From: Bacteroidaceae bacterium
Lineage (GTDB): Bacteria; Bacteroidota; Bacteroidia; Bacteroidales; Bacteroidaceae
DNA: 64,000 bases
Direction: 5' to 3'
NCBI GenBank assembly: GCA_900770655.1
Contig: CAAGLA010000035.1
Span: 1-64,000, forward strand
How positions within the stretch are numbered: the stretch's first letter is position 1; each line of letters starts with the position of its first letter. Of this stretch, positions 25,417 through 35,356 are shown piece after piece. Made by a program: the position numbers and the translations under genes. The notes below the pieces were generated by a model that was not told where the DNA came from, ran no database searches, and saw nothing but the letters and a program-made list of their open reading frames with translations.

Positions 25417-27900
25417 TTACATATCTCCCATTCCTTCCATATCGTCGTAGCCGCTCGAAGGCATCTCTTGACGTTGGTTGCGGTTAGGTTTTCTGGAATT
25501 CATATTGCCGAAACTGTATGTGAGCGTTATGCTGAATCGGCGTCCGCCGTGGCTGCTCTCGGAATCGCGAATGAAGCTGTTGTTTCTTGTAATAGTGTGC
25601 CAGCCTCTTGAATCCAGAAGGTCGCGGGCGTTTACGCTTAGGCTCCAACTGCGGTTGAACATCTTGCGCAGGCCGATATCGAGCGAGTAGCTTGGCTCGC
25701 GGTGTCCCTGTGCCACAATGCGCTTGGCATTGTAACGGCCGGTAATCTGCATTGTAACGCTCCACGGGAGTATAACGCTTGCTGTCATTCTGGCATTCCA
25801 AGAGAAGTTCTCATCGGCCTCGCCGGTTATATCTTGCCCTTGTATTGTGTATTTGAAGCCGTCGAGGCGGTAGTAGAACAGGTTTACGGTCGTAGTGAGG
25901 TCGAGTCTCTTGAAAAGCTTGTTCTTTCCAATAATTTCTAGACCGGCCGATTGTGTGCTGGCTACATTCTCGCTTGTTGTGTATATAACCTGTCCTGAAT
26001 TATAGCTTATGCGCTCAATTACATCTTCTGTTGTGCGGTAGTATCCCGAAACAGACAGTGTGTGGTTGTCCCAGTTCTTTATATAGTTGAGTTCGTATGC
26101 ATTTGAATACTCCGGAGTGAGTCCCGGGTTACCGAACGATATGTTTGTCGAATCGCTAATGTTCTGGAAACTGTTGAGCTGTCCTCCCCACGGGCGGCGC
26201 AGACGGCGGGTGTAGTTCACCTGAATTTCGTGTCCTTCACCAATTTCATAGCTGAGGAATGCGCTTGGGAATAGCTGGAAGAAATCTTTCTTGCTCCAGC
26301 CGGGCAGTTGCCCGCTCTCCTCTTCGGCTATGCCGTAGGAGCGTGTTCTCACGTTCCAGTATTCACCGCGAAGGCCTATCTGGAACCCGAGCTTGCCTAT
26401 ACGGCCCGAATATGTTCCATAAATGGCGTGGGTGTCCTGCTTGTAGCGGAACTTGTTGTAGAGCCCGCGGTCTATTACTTGGTGGTCTATGTCGTTGTAT
26501 GTAATTACAGGACTGTTGTCGTCGGACAAATTGCCCGAATAACCCGCTTCAATGCGGTTGTTGTCATTTATCTTGTATTCGTAGTCGAGTTTAATTTCGG
26601 TGTTGGTGCTGTTGTTCTCACCGTCTTGGAACTGGTAGCTGTTGTGTGTAATGGGGGAAACGCCCAAGAACTCTGTCGACTGCAAGTATGTTGCATCGCG
26701 TTTCTGGCTCCAGCGGTGGTGCCCCACAGAGAAGTCGAGGAAGTGGCTGTCGCTCCAGCGGTGTGTATAGCCTAGTTCTACATTGTACATACGGGGGCTT
26801 CCTTCCTGCGAAGTGGTGCGCAGGCGTCTTTGGGTGGGGGCTCCCTGTGTCCCATCGCTATTAATGGCACCGCTTTCGGCAACTACACGGCTGTTGTGCT
26901 TGCCGTCTCCGTACATTCCCATTATGTTGGCATAAATCTCGTCTGTTTCGGTAAAGCGCCAAGTAAAGCCTGCACGGCCGAATATGTTGTTGGGGTTGTG
27001 GCTGCCGGTACTTGTTTGGTTAAGGTAGCTGCCGGGCGCTCCGAAATAGCGTGTGTGTGTGGTTCCTTCGTTCTCAAACTCCATATTGCGGTAGTTTATT
27101 CCGGCGTATGCGTCGAACTTGCCGCTGCTGTAGTTTATATTGCCGCCGGCATTGTAGCCACCCTCAGAATCTCCGCCGGCCTGCAGGCTGCCGTAGTATC
27201 CGGCATCGCGGTCGCGCTTCAGGATAATGTTTATGATACCTGCTGTGCCTTCGGGCGAGTGTTTGGCCGAAGGGTTGGTTATGACTTCAATCTTCTCTAT
27301 GGAACCGGCAGGCATCTGTTGCAGAATGTCGCCCTGATTGTCACTTGTTATGCCGCTTGCCTTGCCGTTTATCCAAATTGTAACGCTCTCGCTGCCACGA
27401 AGCGATACTGTACCCTCGTTGTCTACTTCTACCGAAGGTATGTCTGTCAGTACGTCGCTTGCCGAACCGCCTGTTGCTGCAATGCTCTGGTCAACGGTAA
27501 ATACCCGCTTGTCAATCTCGAAACTCATCTGTGAGCGCTGTTCGGTAACAACAACCTCCTGCAAGAGTTTGCGGTCAGTCCCCATTCCAACATCGCCCAA
27601 ATTCACTCTCTTGCGGCTTGGTGTAATCTCAAACGTGCGTGTAACCGTTGTGTAGCCCACAAGCGAGAACTGGAGCGTGTATTTCCCGTCGGCAAGGTTG
27701 CCTATGGTGAATGAACCGTCATCGTTGCTGCTGCAACCGTCTGTAGGTACTGTGCTGCCGTCGGGTATCAAGGCCACTGTGACAAAGCCCAGAGGTTCGC
27801 TGGTTTCGTTGTCGAAAATCTTGCCGTTTACATTGCCTGTGTTCTGTGCAAAGAGGGCAAGTGGAATTATCATAAAGAGTGCGAGTAATGCTCTTTTCAT
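25417..27900 (-). CDS. TonB-dependent-receptor-like outer membrane beta-barrel protein
   Basis: An 827-residue outer-membrane protein. A signal peptide ends at PLALFAQ. Residues about 22-105 form a carboxypeptidase-regulatory-like domain (VNGKIFDNETSEPLGFVTVA). A plug domain follows with EVVVTEQRSQMSFEIDKRVF, SVEVDNEGTVSLRGSESVTI and AGIINIILKRDRD. The rest is an outer-membrane barrel of the family-3 type ending in YSFGNMNSRKPNRN. The tail after residue about 800 is hydrophilic and methionine-rich (DDMEGMGDM), beyond the barrel's last strand. It has no SusD partner. The transported compound is unknown. It has its own promoter and terminator. Confidence 0.92.
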   Translation of the reverse strand: MKRALLALFMIIPLALFAQNTGNVNGKIFDNETSEPLGFVTVALIPDGSTVPTDGCSSNDDGSFTIGNLADGKYTLQFSLVGYTTVTRTFEITPSRKRVNLGDVGMGTDRKLLQEVVVTEQRSQMSFEIDKRVFTVDQSIAATGGSASDVLTDIPSVEVDNEGTVSLRGSESVTIWINGKASGITSDNQGDILQQMPAGSIEKIEVITNPSAKHSPEGTAGIINIILKRDRDAGYYGSLQAGGDSEGGYNAGGNINYSSGKFDAYAGINYRNMEFENEGTTHTRYFGAPGSYLNQTSTGSHNPNNIFGRAGFTWRFTETDEIYANIMGMYGDGKHNSRVVAESGAINSDGTQGAPTQRRLRTTSQEGSPRMYNVELGYTHRWSDSHFLDFSVGHHRWSQKRDATYLQSTEFLGVSPITHNSYQFQDGENNSTNTEIKLDYEYKINDNNRIEAGYSGNLSDDNSPVITYNDIDHQVIDRGLYNKFRYKQDTHAIYGTYSGRIGKLGFQIGLRGEYWNVRTRSYGIAEEESGQLPGWSKKDFFQLFPSAFLSYEIGEGHEIQVNYTRRLRRPWGGQLNSFQNISDSTNISFGNPGLTPEYSNAYELNYIKNWDNHTLSVSGYYRTTEDVIERISYNSGQVIYTTSENVASTQSAGLEIIGKNKLFKRLDLTTTVNLFYYRLDGFKYTIQGQDITGEADENFSWNARMTASVILPWSVTMQITGRYNAKRIVAQGHREPSYSLDIGLRKMFNRSWSLSVNARDLLDSRGWHTITRNNSFIRDSESSHGGRRFSITLTYSFGNMNSRKPNRNQRQEMPSSGYDDMEGMGDM

Positions 27901-27935
27901 TGTATGGTAAATTTGTTTTACTTTGAATTTGTGTG

Positions 27936-27943
27936 CAAAGGTA
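27936..27943 (-). promoter_or_regulatory. -7 box of the barrel gene at 25417-27900
   Basis: The minus strand reads TACCTTTG, an exact TAnnTTTG, about 36 bases before the start codon. The upstream -33 position is only T-rich. Confidence 0.6.
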
Positions 27944-28020
27944 CTTAATCGTATGTTATAAACCTAAAAAAAGATGATCTATAAATAAACTTGTTGTTAA
28001 AATATTATTGATGCGCTCCT

Positions 28021-29337
28021 TTATTCAAGGTATTTTGTAATGTTGCCGCTTATCTGCAATAGCGATATTTCGCATATCTTTGTGTCGAACTCAACCGACA
28101 GCAGTCTCTCTTCGGCATCGAGCAGGCTCTGCTGTGCCTCGCGCATCTCAATACCCGAAAGGTCGCCGAGCATATAACGCTCTTTGGCTATTTCGTGGTT
28201 CTCGCGTGCTGTAACAACATTCTGACGCTCAAGGTTCAGAAGCTCAAGGTTGTTGCGGTATGCACTCCATAGGTTGCCCAGTTCGGCTTTAAGGGCAAGT
28301 TCCAGCTGGTCGCGGCGCAGTTCGGAATTCTCTATCTCTATTCTTGCGTTGCGCCTTTCGCGGTTACGGTTGCCGTTCCATAGCGTGAACCCGACTGTCA
28401 CTCCTGCGCTGCCGCCCCAGTTGCTGCGGCGGGTGTAGCTGTTGGTGTCGTACTTGTTGAATGTGTAGCTGTAGTCTGCGTTGAACTTTACATAGGGGTA
28501 GTTGCGCGAAAGCACCTTGCGGTAATCGAGCTGGGCCATAGTACTGTTCTGCTGGGCCATAAGAAGGTTGGCGTTGCACTGCAGCATACCGTTCCAAAGG
28601 TCGGTAAATACAAGTGAACTGTCTATCTCTATGCTGCCCTCAACGGTTTCTATGGGGGTATATACCTGCTCTATTGCCATCATTTCGTTAAGGGCTATGC
28701 GCGATGTTACTACTATCTCCTGCTGTTTAATGTATAGTGCGCTGTCGGCATTGAAGTCGACTTTTGCCTGCTGGTAGTCCAAGCGGGAGAAATTTCCTAT
28801 ATTGTACCTCTCTTCAACAATCCTTAGTCTCTCACGCGAGAGTTCTACTGCATAGTAATAGTTCCTTAGGCGCAACCGCTGTTGAAGAAAATTATAATAT
28901 TCGGCGGTGAGGCCGGCTATAAAGTCTTCTATAGCTATGCGTGTGCCTGTCTCGCCCATACGTTCCAGCTCCTGCAGCTGTTGGTATGTGGTGCTTATAT
29001 TGAACCCGTCGAAGATTGTCCAGCTTAGCCCCACACCGGCATTAATGCTTTGGTCAAAAGAGTTGCGAACCTCTTGTCGCTCTCCTGTGGCACGAGCTAT
29101 GGCATCGCTGTTATCGAGTGAAGCGTTGTAACCGGCATTTATGTCTATTGTGGGCAGGTAGCCGGCATTTGCGAGTGTGGCATTGTTGTGAGCAATAAGC
29201 TCTTCGTTGCGTGTGATGCGGAGCGAGTAGTTGTTCTCCAAGCCTGTTTCAAGGCAGCTGCCAAGAGTGTATGTCTGTGCGTAACCGCCCGTGAGTGCTG
29301 CAGCTAGTGATAATGTTCCTATAATAAATCTTTTCAT
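28021..29337 (-). CDS. TolC-family outer membrane efflux protein
   Basis: A 438-residue outer-membrane channel protein. A signal peptide ends near GGYAQ with no lipobox. Two OEP repeats of long helices follow: first VGLSWTIFDGFNISTTYQQL, then GVTVGFTLWNGNRNRERRNA. The final helix has RYMLGDLSGIEMREAQQSLL. It forms the outer-membrane duct of the adaptor-RND-TolC pump and overlaps the RND gene by 4 bases (ATGA). Confidence 0.95.
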   Translation of the reverse strand: MKRFIIGTLSLAAALTGGYAQTYTLGSCLETGLENNYSLRITRNEELIAHNNATLANAGYLPTIDINAGYNASLDNSDAIARATGERQEVRNSFDQSINAGVGLSWTIFDGFNISTTYQQLQELERMGETGTRIAIEDFIAGLTAEYYNFLQQRLRLRNYYYAVELSRERLRIVEERYNIGNFSRLDYQQAKVDFNADSALYIKQQEIVVTSRIALNEMMAIEQVYTPIETVEGSIEIDSSLVFTDLWNGMLQCNANLLMAQQNSTMAQLDYRKVLSRNYPYVKFNADYSYTFNKYDTNSYTRRSNWGGSAGVTVGFTLWNGNRNRERRNARIEIENSELRRDQLELALKAELGNLWSAYRNNLELLNLERQNVVTARENHEIAKERYMLGDLSGIEMREAQQSLLDAEERLLSVEFDTKICEISLLQISGNITKYLE

Positions 29338-32300
29338 TGCTCTTCTTCGTTTTTGCGTTCAGTTGAAATATAGCTGTATATAGCAGGAACAATGTACATT
29401 GTCATAAATGTCGACACCAACATTCCGCCGACAACTGCTGTTCCCATTGCTATGCGCTGGTTGGCACCCTCGCCACTGGCATACATAAGCGGCAAAAGAC
29501 CAAGCATTGTGGAAATGCTTGTCATAAGGATAGGGCGCAGACGTTGCAGCGATGCCTCTTTTATTGCAGCCATCTTGTCTGTTCCGCTCTCCTGTTTCTG
29601 GTTGGCGAACTCAACAATGAGAATACCGTTCTTTGCCACAAGGCCAATGAGCATTATTATACCAATCTGGCTGAATATGTTCATTGTTATGTCGTACGCG
29701 TTCATAAATATTAGTGCTCCGGCTATGGCGAGCGGAACGGTGAGCATAATGATGAGCGGGTCTTTGAAACTTTCGAACTGTGCTGCAAGGATAAGATATA
29801 TGAGTACAAGCGCAAGGATGAATGCGAACATTAGGCTCGATGAACTTTCGCGGAACTCCTTTGAGTCGCCCGAAAGGGCTGTACGGAAACTGTCGTCAAG
29901 AACCTCTTCGGCTATCTTGTCCATCTCTTCAAGGCCGTCGCCAATGGTTTTTCCGTCGGCAAGCCCGGCCGAAACGGTTGCCGAAAGGAAACGGTTGTAA
30001 TGATATAGCTTTGGCGGTGCAACAGACTCTACAAACTCAACAAGGTTGTCGAGTTGAATCATCTCGCCTTTGTCGCTGCGAATGTAAATGGACTTTACAC
30101 TCGATGGCGTGTTGCGCTGCTGGCGGTTTATCTGTCCTATAATCTCATATTGCTTGCCATTCATATAGAAATATCCCATACGCTGTCCGCTGAGGCCATA
30201 TTGCAGTGTCTCGGCAACGTCGCGCACGCTTGCTCCAAGGCTTCCTGCCTTGTCGCGGTTGATGTTTACACGCGCTTCGGGACTGCTGAACTTAAGGTCG
30301 ACATCGGCCATTTTGAATGTGGGATTGTCGTGTACCATCTGCAGGAAGCGTGGCAGTACTTCCTGAAGCTTCTCTATGCTTGTTGCCTGAATTACATACT
30401 GCACCGGCATACTTCCTCTTCGGCCGCCGAATGACGACTGCTGCTGCACAAAGGCGCGCGCCTTTGTCTTTCCGGCTATTGCCGCTGTGAGCCTTTCGGC
30501 CATTTCCATTTGAGTGTAATCGCGCTCGTCGATATCTTTGAGCGTAATTCTTATGTTTCCGCTACCGCTCGATACTCTTGCTGTAACGGCTGCTGCATCG
30601 GGAACAATGGAATCTACAACCGAGGCAATGTCTTCGGTGTAGTCGCGCATAAACTCGTAGCTGACGCCTTCGGCACCGCGGGTGTTGATTGTAATTTGTG
30701 AGCGGTCCTCCATTGGTGCCATTTCGGCAGGAATTCCGTTCCACAGATAGGCTATGAGAGCGAACATAGCCACTATAATGGGGAAAGAGATCCATCGTCT
30801 TTTTAAGAAACTGTTGAGTGTCTTTTCGTAAATATTGTTCATTCCTTCGAAGAATGGCTCTGTCTTGCGGTAGAACCACTTCTGCTCCTTGCGACGTTTG
30901 AGAATTTTGGTTGCAAGCATTGGCGTGAAGGTAAGTGCCGCGAACGAAGATATTATTACAGAACCTGCAACTACAAAACTGAACTCTCGGAACAGACGCC
31001 CACTGGTGCCCTCCATAAATACTATGGGCAGGAATACTGCAACAAGGGTGACTGTTGTGGAAATTACGGCAAAGAATATCTCTTTAGAGCCTTCGATGCC
31101 GGCTTTGAAGGGCTTCATTCCACGCTCAATCCTAATATATATGTTTTCCGTCATTACTATGGCGTCGTCGACCACAAGTCCTACCGAAAGTACAACGGCA
31201 AGCATTGTCAGTACGTTTATAGAAAAGCCTGCGAGATACATTACAAAGAATGCGCCTACAAGTGAAACGGGAATTACAATGCAGGGAATGAGTGTTACGC
31301 GCCAGTCGCGAAGGAACAGGAATATGATTATAATTACAAGTATGAAGGCTTCGTAAACGGTGTTCTTTACCTCGTCTATAGATGCGCGAATGAACTTTGT
31401 GTTGTCGAAACTGTAGGTGTAGTGAACGTCGTCGGGGAGGTCTTTTTTCATATTCTCCATACGTTCATACACGGCGTCGGCAATATCTATGTGGTTTGCG
31501 CCGGGCTGAGGTACAACAACCGCTCCCACCATAGGAATACCGTTCATCTTCATATAGCTCTTTATATCGGCAGGGCCAAGCTCAGCCTGTCCAACATCGC
31601 TGACACGTACTATATTGCCGTTGCTCTCTTTTAGAATTACATTGTTGAACTCCTGAGCGGTGTGCATCTGCCCCATTGTGCGCAGTGTAAGTTCAACAGT
31701 GTTGCCCTCGATGCTTCCCGACGGCAACTCTACATTCTCGCTGGTTATGGCGTTCTTTACATCGACAGGGGTGAGGCCGTAGGCCGCCAGCTTTACAGGG
31801 TCGAGCCATATTCTCATTGAATAACGCTTTTCTCCCCAAATCTGTACGCTGCTGACATCGGGGATGGTCTGCAACTGCTCCTTTACGGTGAGGTCGGCAA
31901 TCTCGCTCAGTTCAAGCAATGAACGCTTGTCGCTCTGAATGGCTACCATAAGTATGGGCATCGCATCGGCGTCGGCTTTGGAAACCGTTGGAGGGTCGCA
32001 GTCGCGCGGCAGGAAGCGCTGAGCACGTGAAACCTTGTCGCGCACGTCGTTGGCTGCCGTTTCAAGGTCAACCGATAGCTCGAACTCAACGGTTATGCGG
32101 CACTGTCCCTGTTGGCTCACGCTCGATAGCGAGCGTATGCCGGGAATACCGTTTATGTTCTGTTCCAGCGGTTCGGTAATCTGGTTCTCAATGACATCGG
32201 CATTCGCTCCTGCGTAGCTGCAGGTGACCGATATAATAGGGTTGTCGACCGAAGGGTATTCGCGCACACCGAGCGCGCTGTAGCCTATGAGGCCGAATAT

Positions 32301-32366
32301 TATTATAATTATCGTCAGCACCGTTGCAAGCACAGGCCTGCGGATACTCAATTCCGAAATATTCAT
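29334..32366 (-). CDS. RND-family efflux transporter (HAE1-like)
   Basis: A 1010-residue inner-membrane proton-driven pump with twelve predicted membrane segments and two large periplasmic loops. The proton-relay acids are D400 and D401 in VGLVVDDAIVMTENIY, and the partner lysine lies in GLVAKNGILIVEFANQ. The N-terminal start (ISELSIRRPVLATVLTIIII) and the YPSVDNP segment are typical of hydrophobe/amphiphile pumps rather than metal pumps. It is flanked by adaptor and TolC genes, so it probably exports drugs, bile acids or lipophilic compounds. Confidence 0.97.
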   Translation of the reverse strand: MNISELSIRRPVLATVLTIIIIIFGLIGYSALGVREYPSVDNPIISVTCSYAGANADVIENQITEPLEQNINGIPGIRSLSSVSQQGQCRITVEFELSVDLETAANDVRDKVSRAQRFLPRDCDPPTVSKADADAMPILMVAIQSDKRSLLELSEIADLTVKEQLQTIPDVSSVQIWGEKRYSMRIWLDPVKLAAYGLTPVDVKNAITSENVELPSGSIEGNTVELTLRTMGQMHTAQEFNNVILKESNGNIVRVSDVGQAELGPADIKSYMKMNGIPMVGAVVVPQPGANHIDIADAVYERMENMKKDLPDDVHYTYSFDNTKFIRASIDEVKNTVYEAFILVIIIIFLFLRDWRVTLIPCIVIPVSLVGAFFVMYLAGFSINVLTMLAVVLSVGLVVDDAIVMTENIYIRIERGMKPFKAGIEGSKEIFFAVISTTVTLVAVFLPIVFMEGTSGRLFREFSFVVAGSVIISSFAALTFTPMLATKILKRRKEQKWFYRKTEPFFEGMNNIYEKTLNSFLKRRWISFPIIVAMFALIAYLWNGIPAEMAPMEDRSQITINTRGAEGVSYEFMRDYTEDIASVVDSIVPDAAAVTARVSSGSGNIRITLKDIDERDYTQMEMAERLTAAIAGKTKARAFVQQQSSFGGRRGSMPVQYVIQATSIEKLQEVLPRFLQMVHDNPTFKMADVDLKFSSPEARVNINRDKAGSLGASVRDVAETLQYGLSGQRMGYFYMNGKQYEIIGQINRQQRNTPSSVKSIYIRSDKGEMIQLDNLVEFVESVAPPKLYHYNRFLSATVSAGLADGKTIGDGLEEMDKIAEEVLDDSFRTALSGDSKEFRESSSSLMFAFILALVLIYLILAAQFESFKDPLIIMLTVPLAIAGALIFMNAYDITMNIFSQIGIIMLIGLVAKNGILIVEFANQKQESGTDKMAAIKEASLQRLRPILMTSISTMLGLLPLMYASGEGANQRIAMGTAVVGGMLVSTFMTMYIVPAIYSYISTERKNEEEQ

Positions 32367-32390
32367 ACTGTGTACTGTTTTTGGTGCGTG

Positions 32391-33467
32391 TTATTCAAAA
32401 GAGGATATTGTGACAGAAGAACCATTGCGCAACTGCAGAGTACCCGATGTTATAATGGTGTCTCCGTTTTGCAGTCCTTGCAGTATCTGTACTTCGGCGT
32501 CGGTGCGTATACCGGTTACGACTTCTACCGGTTCGGCCTTTCCGTTACGGTATACAAAAACCTTGTTCTTGCCCATTTCGGGTACAATGGCTTCGGAAGG
32601 CACTGCTATGGCATCGCTTATCTCTTTTTGCCTCAGGCGTATATCGGTGTATAGGCCCGGCAACAGTTCTCCGTTGCTGTTTGGGTACAGGGCACGTACA
32701 AGCAGGTTATGCGTCTCGGCGTCGAGGCTCGACTCTGTTGCATATACTTCAGCCTCCATTTCGTTAAGCAGCCCGGCAACCCTGAATGTGAGCCCGGTAC
32801 CTCTCTTGACGTCGTTGGCATACCGTTCGGGGACAGAGAATTCTATCTTCACCGGTTTTACCGATGTCAAAGTGGCTATAATGGTACTTGGCGAAGCGTA
32901 TGCACCTACACTCATCTGTCTTAAACCAATAACTCCGTCGAATGGTGCGCGCAGTTCAGTCATTGCTATCTCTGCCTTTACTCTTTCAATATCGGCATTG
33001 AGGGTTGCCAGTTCGGTCTTTACAATCTCCAGCGCTTCGCGGCTCACCGCATCACGCTCCAGCAGCGCCGACTGTCTGTAAACGCGTTCTTCGGCCAGCG
33101 GAACTTGGGCTTCCAAGCGTTCGAGCTGCGCCTGAAGTTGTGTGTCGTTTACCTTTGCAAGCAGTGTCCCTTTGTTTACATAGGAGCCTTCGACAAAGAA
33201 AATTCCAGTTATTTTACCCGAAGTTTCAAACGATAGATGTACCTCTTCGTCGGGGACAATGCGCCCTACAGCAAGTATTTCATCGGTGAGCAGGTGCGGC
33301 TCTATAATTCTCGCTGTTACATCGAGCACTTTCATTCTGGCACCACCGCCTTTTGGCCCGCCTTCGGCCAGTTCCTCGTTCTGCTGCGGCATTAACTGGT
33401 AGTAACCGAAAACTGCGGCAATGGCTGCTATTGCTGCCACCAATATCCATTTCAAGTATTTCTTCAT
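32391..33467 (-). CDS. RND efflux periplasmic adaptor subunit
   Basis: A 358-residue membrane-fusion protein. One N-terminal membrane segment (ILVAAIAAIAAVFGYY) is followed by a lipoyl-like half-motif (GKITGIFFVEGSYVNKGTLL), a helical hairpin (about 110-165), the second lipoyl half (LRAPFDGVIGLRQMSVGAY) and a beta-barrel. It links the RND pump to TolC. The ATG at 33467 is chosen because MKKYLKW begins the membrane segment; the longer frame upstream crosses the promoter. It is the first gene of the pump operon. Confidence 0.95.
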   Translation of the reverse strand: MKKYLKWILVAAIAAIAAVFGYYQLMPQQNEELAEGGPKGGGARMKVLDVTARIIEPHLLTDEILAVGRIVPDEEVHLSFETSGKITGIFFVEGSYVNKGTLLAKVNDTQLQAQLERLEAQVPLAEERVYRQSALLERDAVSREALEIVKTELATLNADIERVKAEIAMTELRAPFDGVIGLRQMSVGAYASPSTIIATLTSVKPVKIEFSVPERYANDVKRGTGLTFRVAGLLNEMEAEVYATESSLDAETHNLLVRALYPNSNGELLPGLYTDIRLRQKEISDAIAVPSEAIVPEMGKNKVFVYRNGKAEPVEVVTGIRTDAEVQILQGLQNGDTIITSGTLQLRNGSSVTISSFE

Positions 33468-33504
33468 AGTATATGTAATTTTTTTCTTTTTCGAGTGAAT
33501 AAAA

Positions 33505-33544
33505 TCCCTTATACAGGGAATGCTGTAAATACCTTGCAAAAATA
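33505..33544 (-). promoter_or_regulatory. Candidate promoter and palindrome of the efflux operon
   Basis: The minus strand reads TATTTTTG at 33544-33537, a -7 match 70 bases before the adaptor start. Between them lies the inverted repeat TCCCT-TATAC-AGGGA (33505-33519), which could be an operator or a leader hairpin. The -33 element is weak. No regulator gene is adjacent. Confidence 0.4.
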
Positions 33545-33660
33545 ACTATATTTTTAGAGTATAACGTTGTGGGAAGGTTTAATATTTGTTTATAATTTTA
33601 AATATTATTATGAAATAATTTTTATCTGTAACTGTTTGTGTCAATTAACCCTGACAGAAA

Positions 33661-33691
33661 TTGCGGATATTCTCAAATTTTATTATCTTTG
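33661..33691 (+). promoter_or_regulatory. Promoter of the efp operon
   Basis: TTG (33661-33663), 20 bases, TATCTTTG (33684-33691): a full match to the Bacteroidota consensus, 73 bases before the efp start. Confidence 0.8.
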
Positions 33692-33764
33692 CCCGCGATT
33701 ATTCGAGGGCTGTTTTCTGCCCCTGCTTTTGAAAAGGATATATTAACGAAAAAACAGTATAATT

Positions 33765-34331
33765 ATGATTAATGCTCAGGACATTAAAATCGGTACAGCT
33801 ATCCGTATGGATGGCAAGTTGTATTTTTGCATAGACTTCTTGCACGTTAAGCCCGGCAAGGGAAATACTTTTATGCGTACAAAGCTCAAAGATGTTGTTG
33901 ACGGCTATGTATTGGAGCGTCGTTTCAACATTGGTGAAAAGCTCGAGGATGTACGCGTTGAGCGTCGCCCATACCAGTACCTCTATCAAGAGGGTAGCGA
34001 CTATGTCTTTATGAATCAGGAGACATACGAGCAGGTAAACATATCGGGTGAACAAATCAACGGTGTTGCCTATATGAAGGAGGGAATGACTCTTGAAGTT
34101 GTTACAGACGCATCTACAGAGACTATCCTGTTTGCCGATATGCCTGTGAAGGTGGTTCTTGCCATCACATACACAGAACCGGGGCTTAAGGGTGACACTG
34201 CAACAAACGCAACAAAGCCTGCTACACTCGAGACCGGTGCCGAGATTCGTGTTCCTCTTTTCATTAACGAGGGTGAGTTGGTAGAAGTTGATACACGCGA
34301 CGGTTCATACGTTGGCCGTGTAAAGGCTTAA
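33765..34331 (+). CDS. efp: Elongation factor P
   Basis: A 188-residue three-domain translation factor of standard length. The modified-loop region reads HVKPGKGNTFMRTK, with K32 at the tip that enters the peptidyl-transferase centre. The C-terminal domain ends in VPLFINEGELVEVDTRDGSY, the family signature. It relieves stalling at polyproline stretches. Because the tip residue is lysine it could be modified by EpmA-like enzymes, none of which are nearby. Confidence 0.98.
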   Translation: MINAQDIKIGTAIRMDGKLYFCIDFLHVKPGKGNTFMRTKLKDVVDGYVLERRFNIGEKLEDVRVERRPYQYLYQEGSDYVFMNQETYEQVNISGEQINGVAYMKEGMTLEVVTDASTETILFADMPVKVVLAITYTEPGLKGDTATNATKPATLETGAEIRVPLFINEGELVEVDTRDGSYVGRVKA

Positions 34332-34360
34332 TGCTTTAGAACATAACAAAGAAGAATAAA

Positions 34361-35356
34361 TTGTTATACTCTATAATAGTTCCGGTTTATAACAGGCCCG
34401 ACGAGGTTAAGGAACTGCTCGATAGCCTGCAGGCTCAGACGGTAAAACCATTTGAGTTGCTTATTATAGAGGATGGCTCAAAAGAACGATGTGATCATTT
34501 GCTTGGTCACTATCGTTCTTTTTTTACAATACACTACTATTACAAGGAAAATTCGGGGCGCAGCGATACCCGTAACTATGGTATGGCGCGTGCAACAGGC
34601 GACTATCTGCTGTTCTTCGATTCCGATGTAATATTGCCACCCTTCTATTTCGAGAAACTCGAAGCAGCTATGAAGAACAGCTATTGCGACTGTTTTGGTG
34701 GTCCCGATGCGGCCGACGATTCCTTCTCCGATATGCAAAAGGCTGTGAGCCACGCAATGACATCGTTCTGGACAACAGGAGGTATACGTGGCGGAAAAGC
34801 CGTTATGGAGAAATTTTGCCCGCGCACATTCAATATGGGGCTTTCACGGGATGTATATGAACGTGTCGGCGACTTCAAGGATATGATGGGCGAGGATATT
34901 GACTTGAGCATACGAATACGCAATGCTGGTTTCTCAATACGCCTTGTGCGCGAGGTTTTTGTATATCACAAGCGCCGTATAGATATGCGCCGTTTCTTTA
35001 AGCAGGTTAATAATTTCGGTCAGGCGCGAATTTGGCTGCAGCTCATCCATCCCGGTTCACTGAAACTTGTTCACACAGCGCCTGCCGTGCTGTTGTTGCT
35101 GGGAGTGGCGCTGCTTGTTGCATCCATCTTCTGCCCGTGGTTGCTGTTGCTGCCATTGGTATATGCTTTGCTCATTTTTAGCGATGCGCTCTTCAAGGGC
35201 AGCACCATAAAGGTTGCCGCCCTCTCTGTGGTTGCTTCGGCTGTGCAAATTGTCGGGTATGGTACAGGGTTTATTAAGGCGCTTTGGTTTAAAATGATAC
35301 TTAAGCGACCATTGGAAACTAAAGAGAATTTGACAAAACTTTACAATAGAGGTTGA
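34361..35356 (+). CDS. Family 2 glycosyltransferase with C-terminal membrane segments
   Basis: A 331-residue GT-A enzyme. It begins YSIIVPVYNRPDEVKELLDS and has the nucleotide/metal motif LLFFDSDVILPP (DSD) and the acceptor-base motif GEDIDLSIRIRNAGF. Two or three hydrophobic segments (about 235-300) would hold it in the inner membrane. The start appears to be TTG at 34361: no in-frame ATG lies upstream after the efp stop, the next codons give the conserved first strand, and a purine-rich AAGAAGAATAAA precedes it. The acceptor is unknown. It lies 29 bases after efp and its stop overlaps the radC start (TGATG). Confidence 0.88.
   Translation: MLYSIIVPVYNRPDEVKELLDSLQAQTVKPFELLIIEDGSKERCDHLLGHYRSFFTIHYYYKENSGRSDTRNYGMARATGDYLLFFDSDVILPPFYFEKLEAAMKNSYCDCFGGPDAADDSFSDMQKAVSHAMTSFWTTGGIRGGKAVMEKFCPRTFNMGLSRDVYERVGDFKDMMGEDIDLSIRIRNAGFSIRLVREVFVYHKRRIDMRRFFKQVNNFGQARIWLQLIHPGSLKLVHTAPAVLLLLGVALLVASIFCPWLLLLPLVYALLIFSDALFKGSTIKVAALSVVASAVQIVGYGTGFIKALWFKMILKRPLETKENLTKLYNRG

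Noticed and set aside
27944..28020. T7 tract after the TolC gene as a terminator
   Set aside because: No stable stem precedes it beyond a short AGATCATC self-complement.
33699..34055. Minus-strand frame opposite efp
   Set aside because: Antisense to a certain gene, without motifs.
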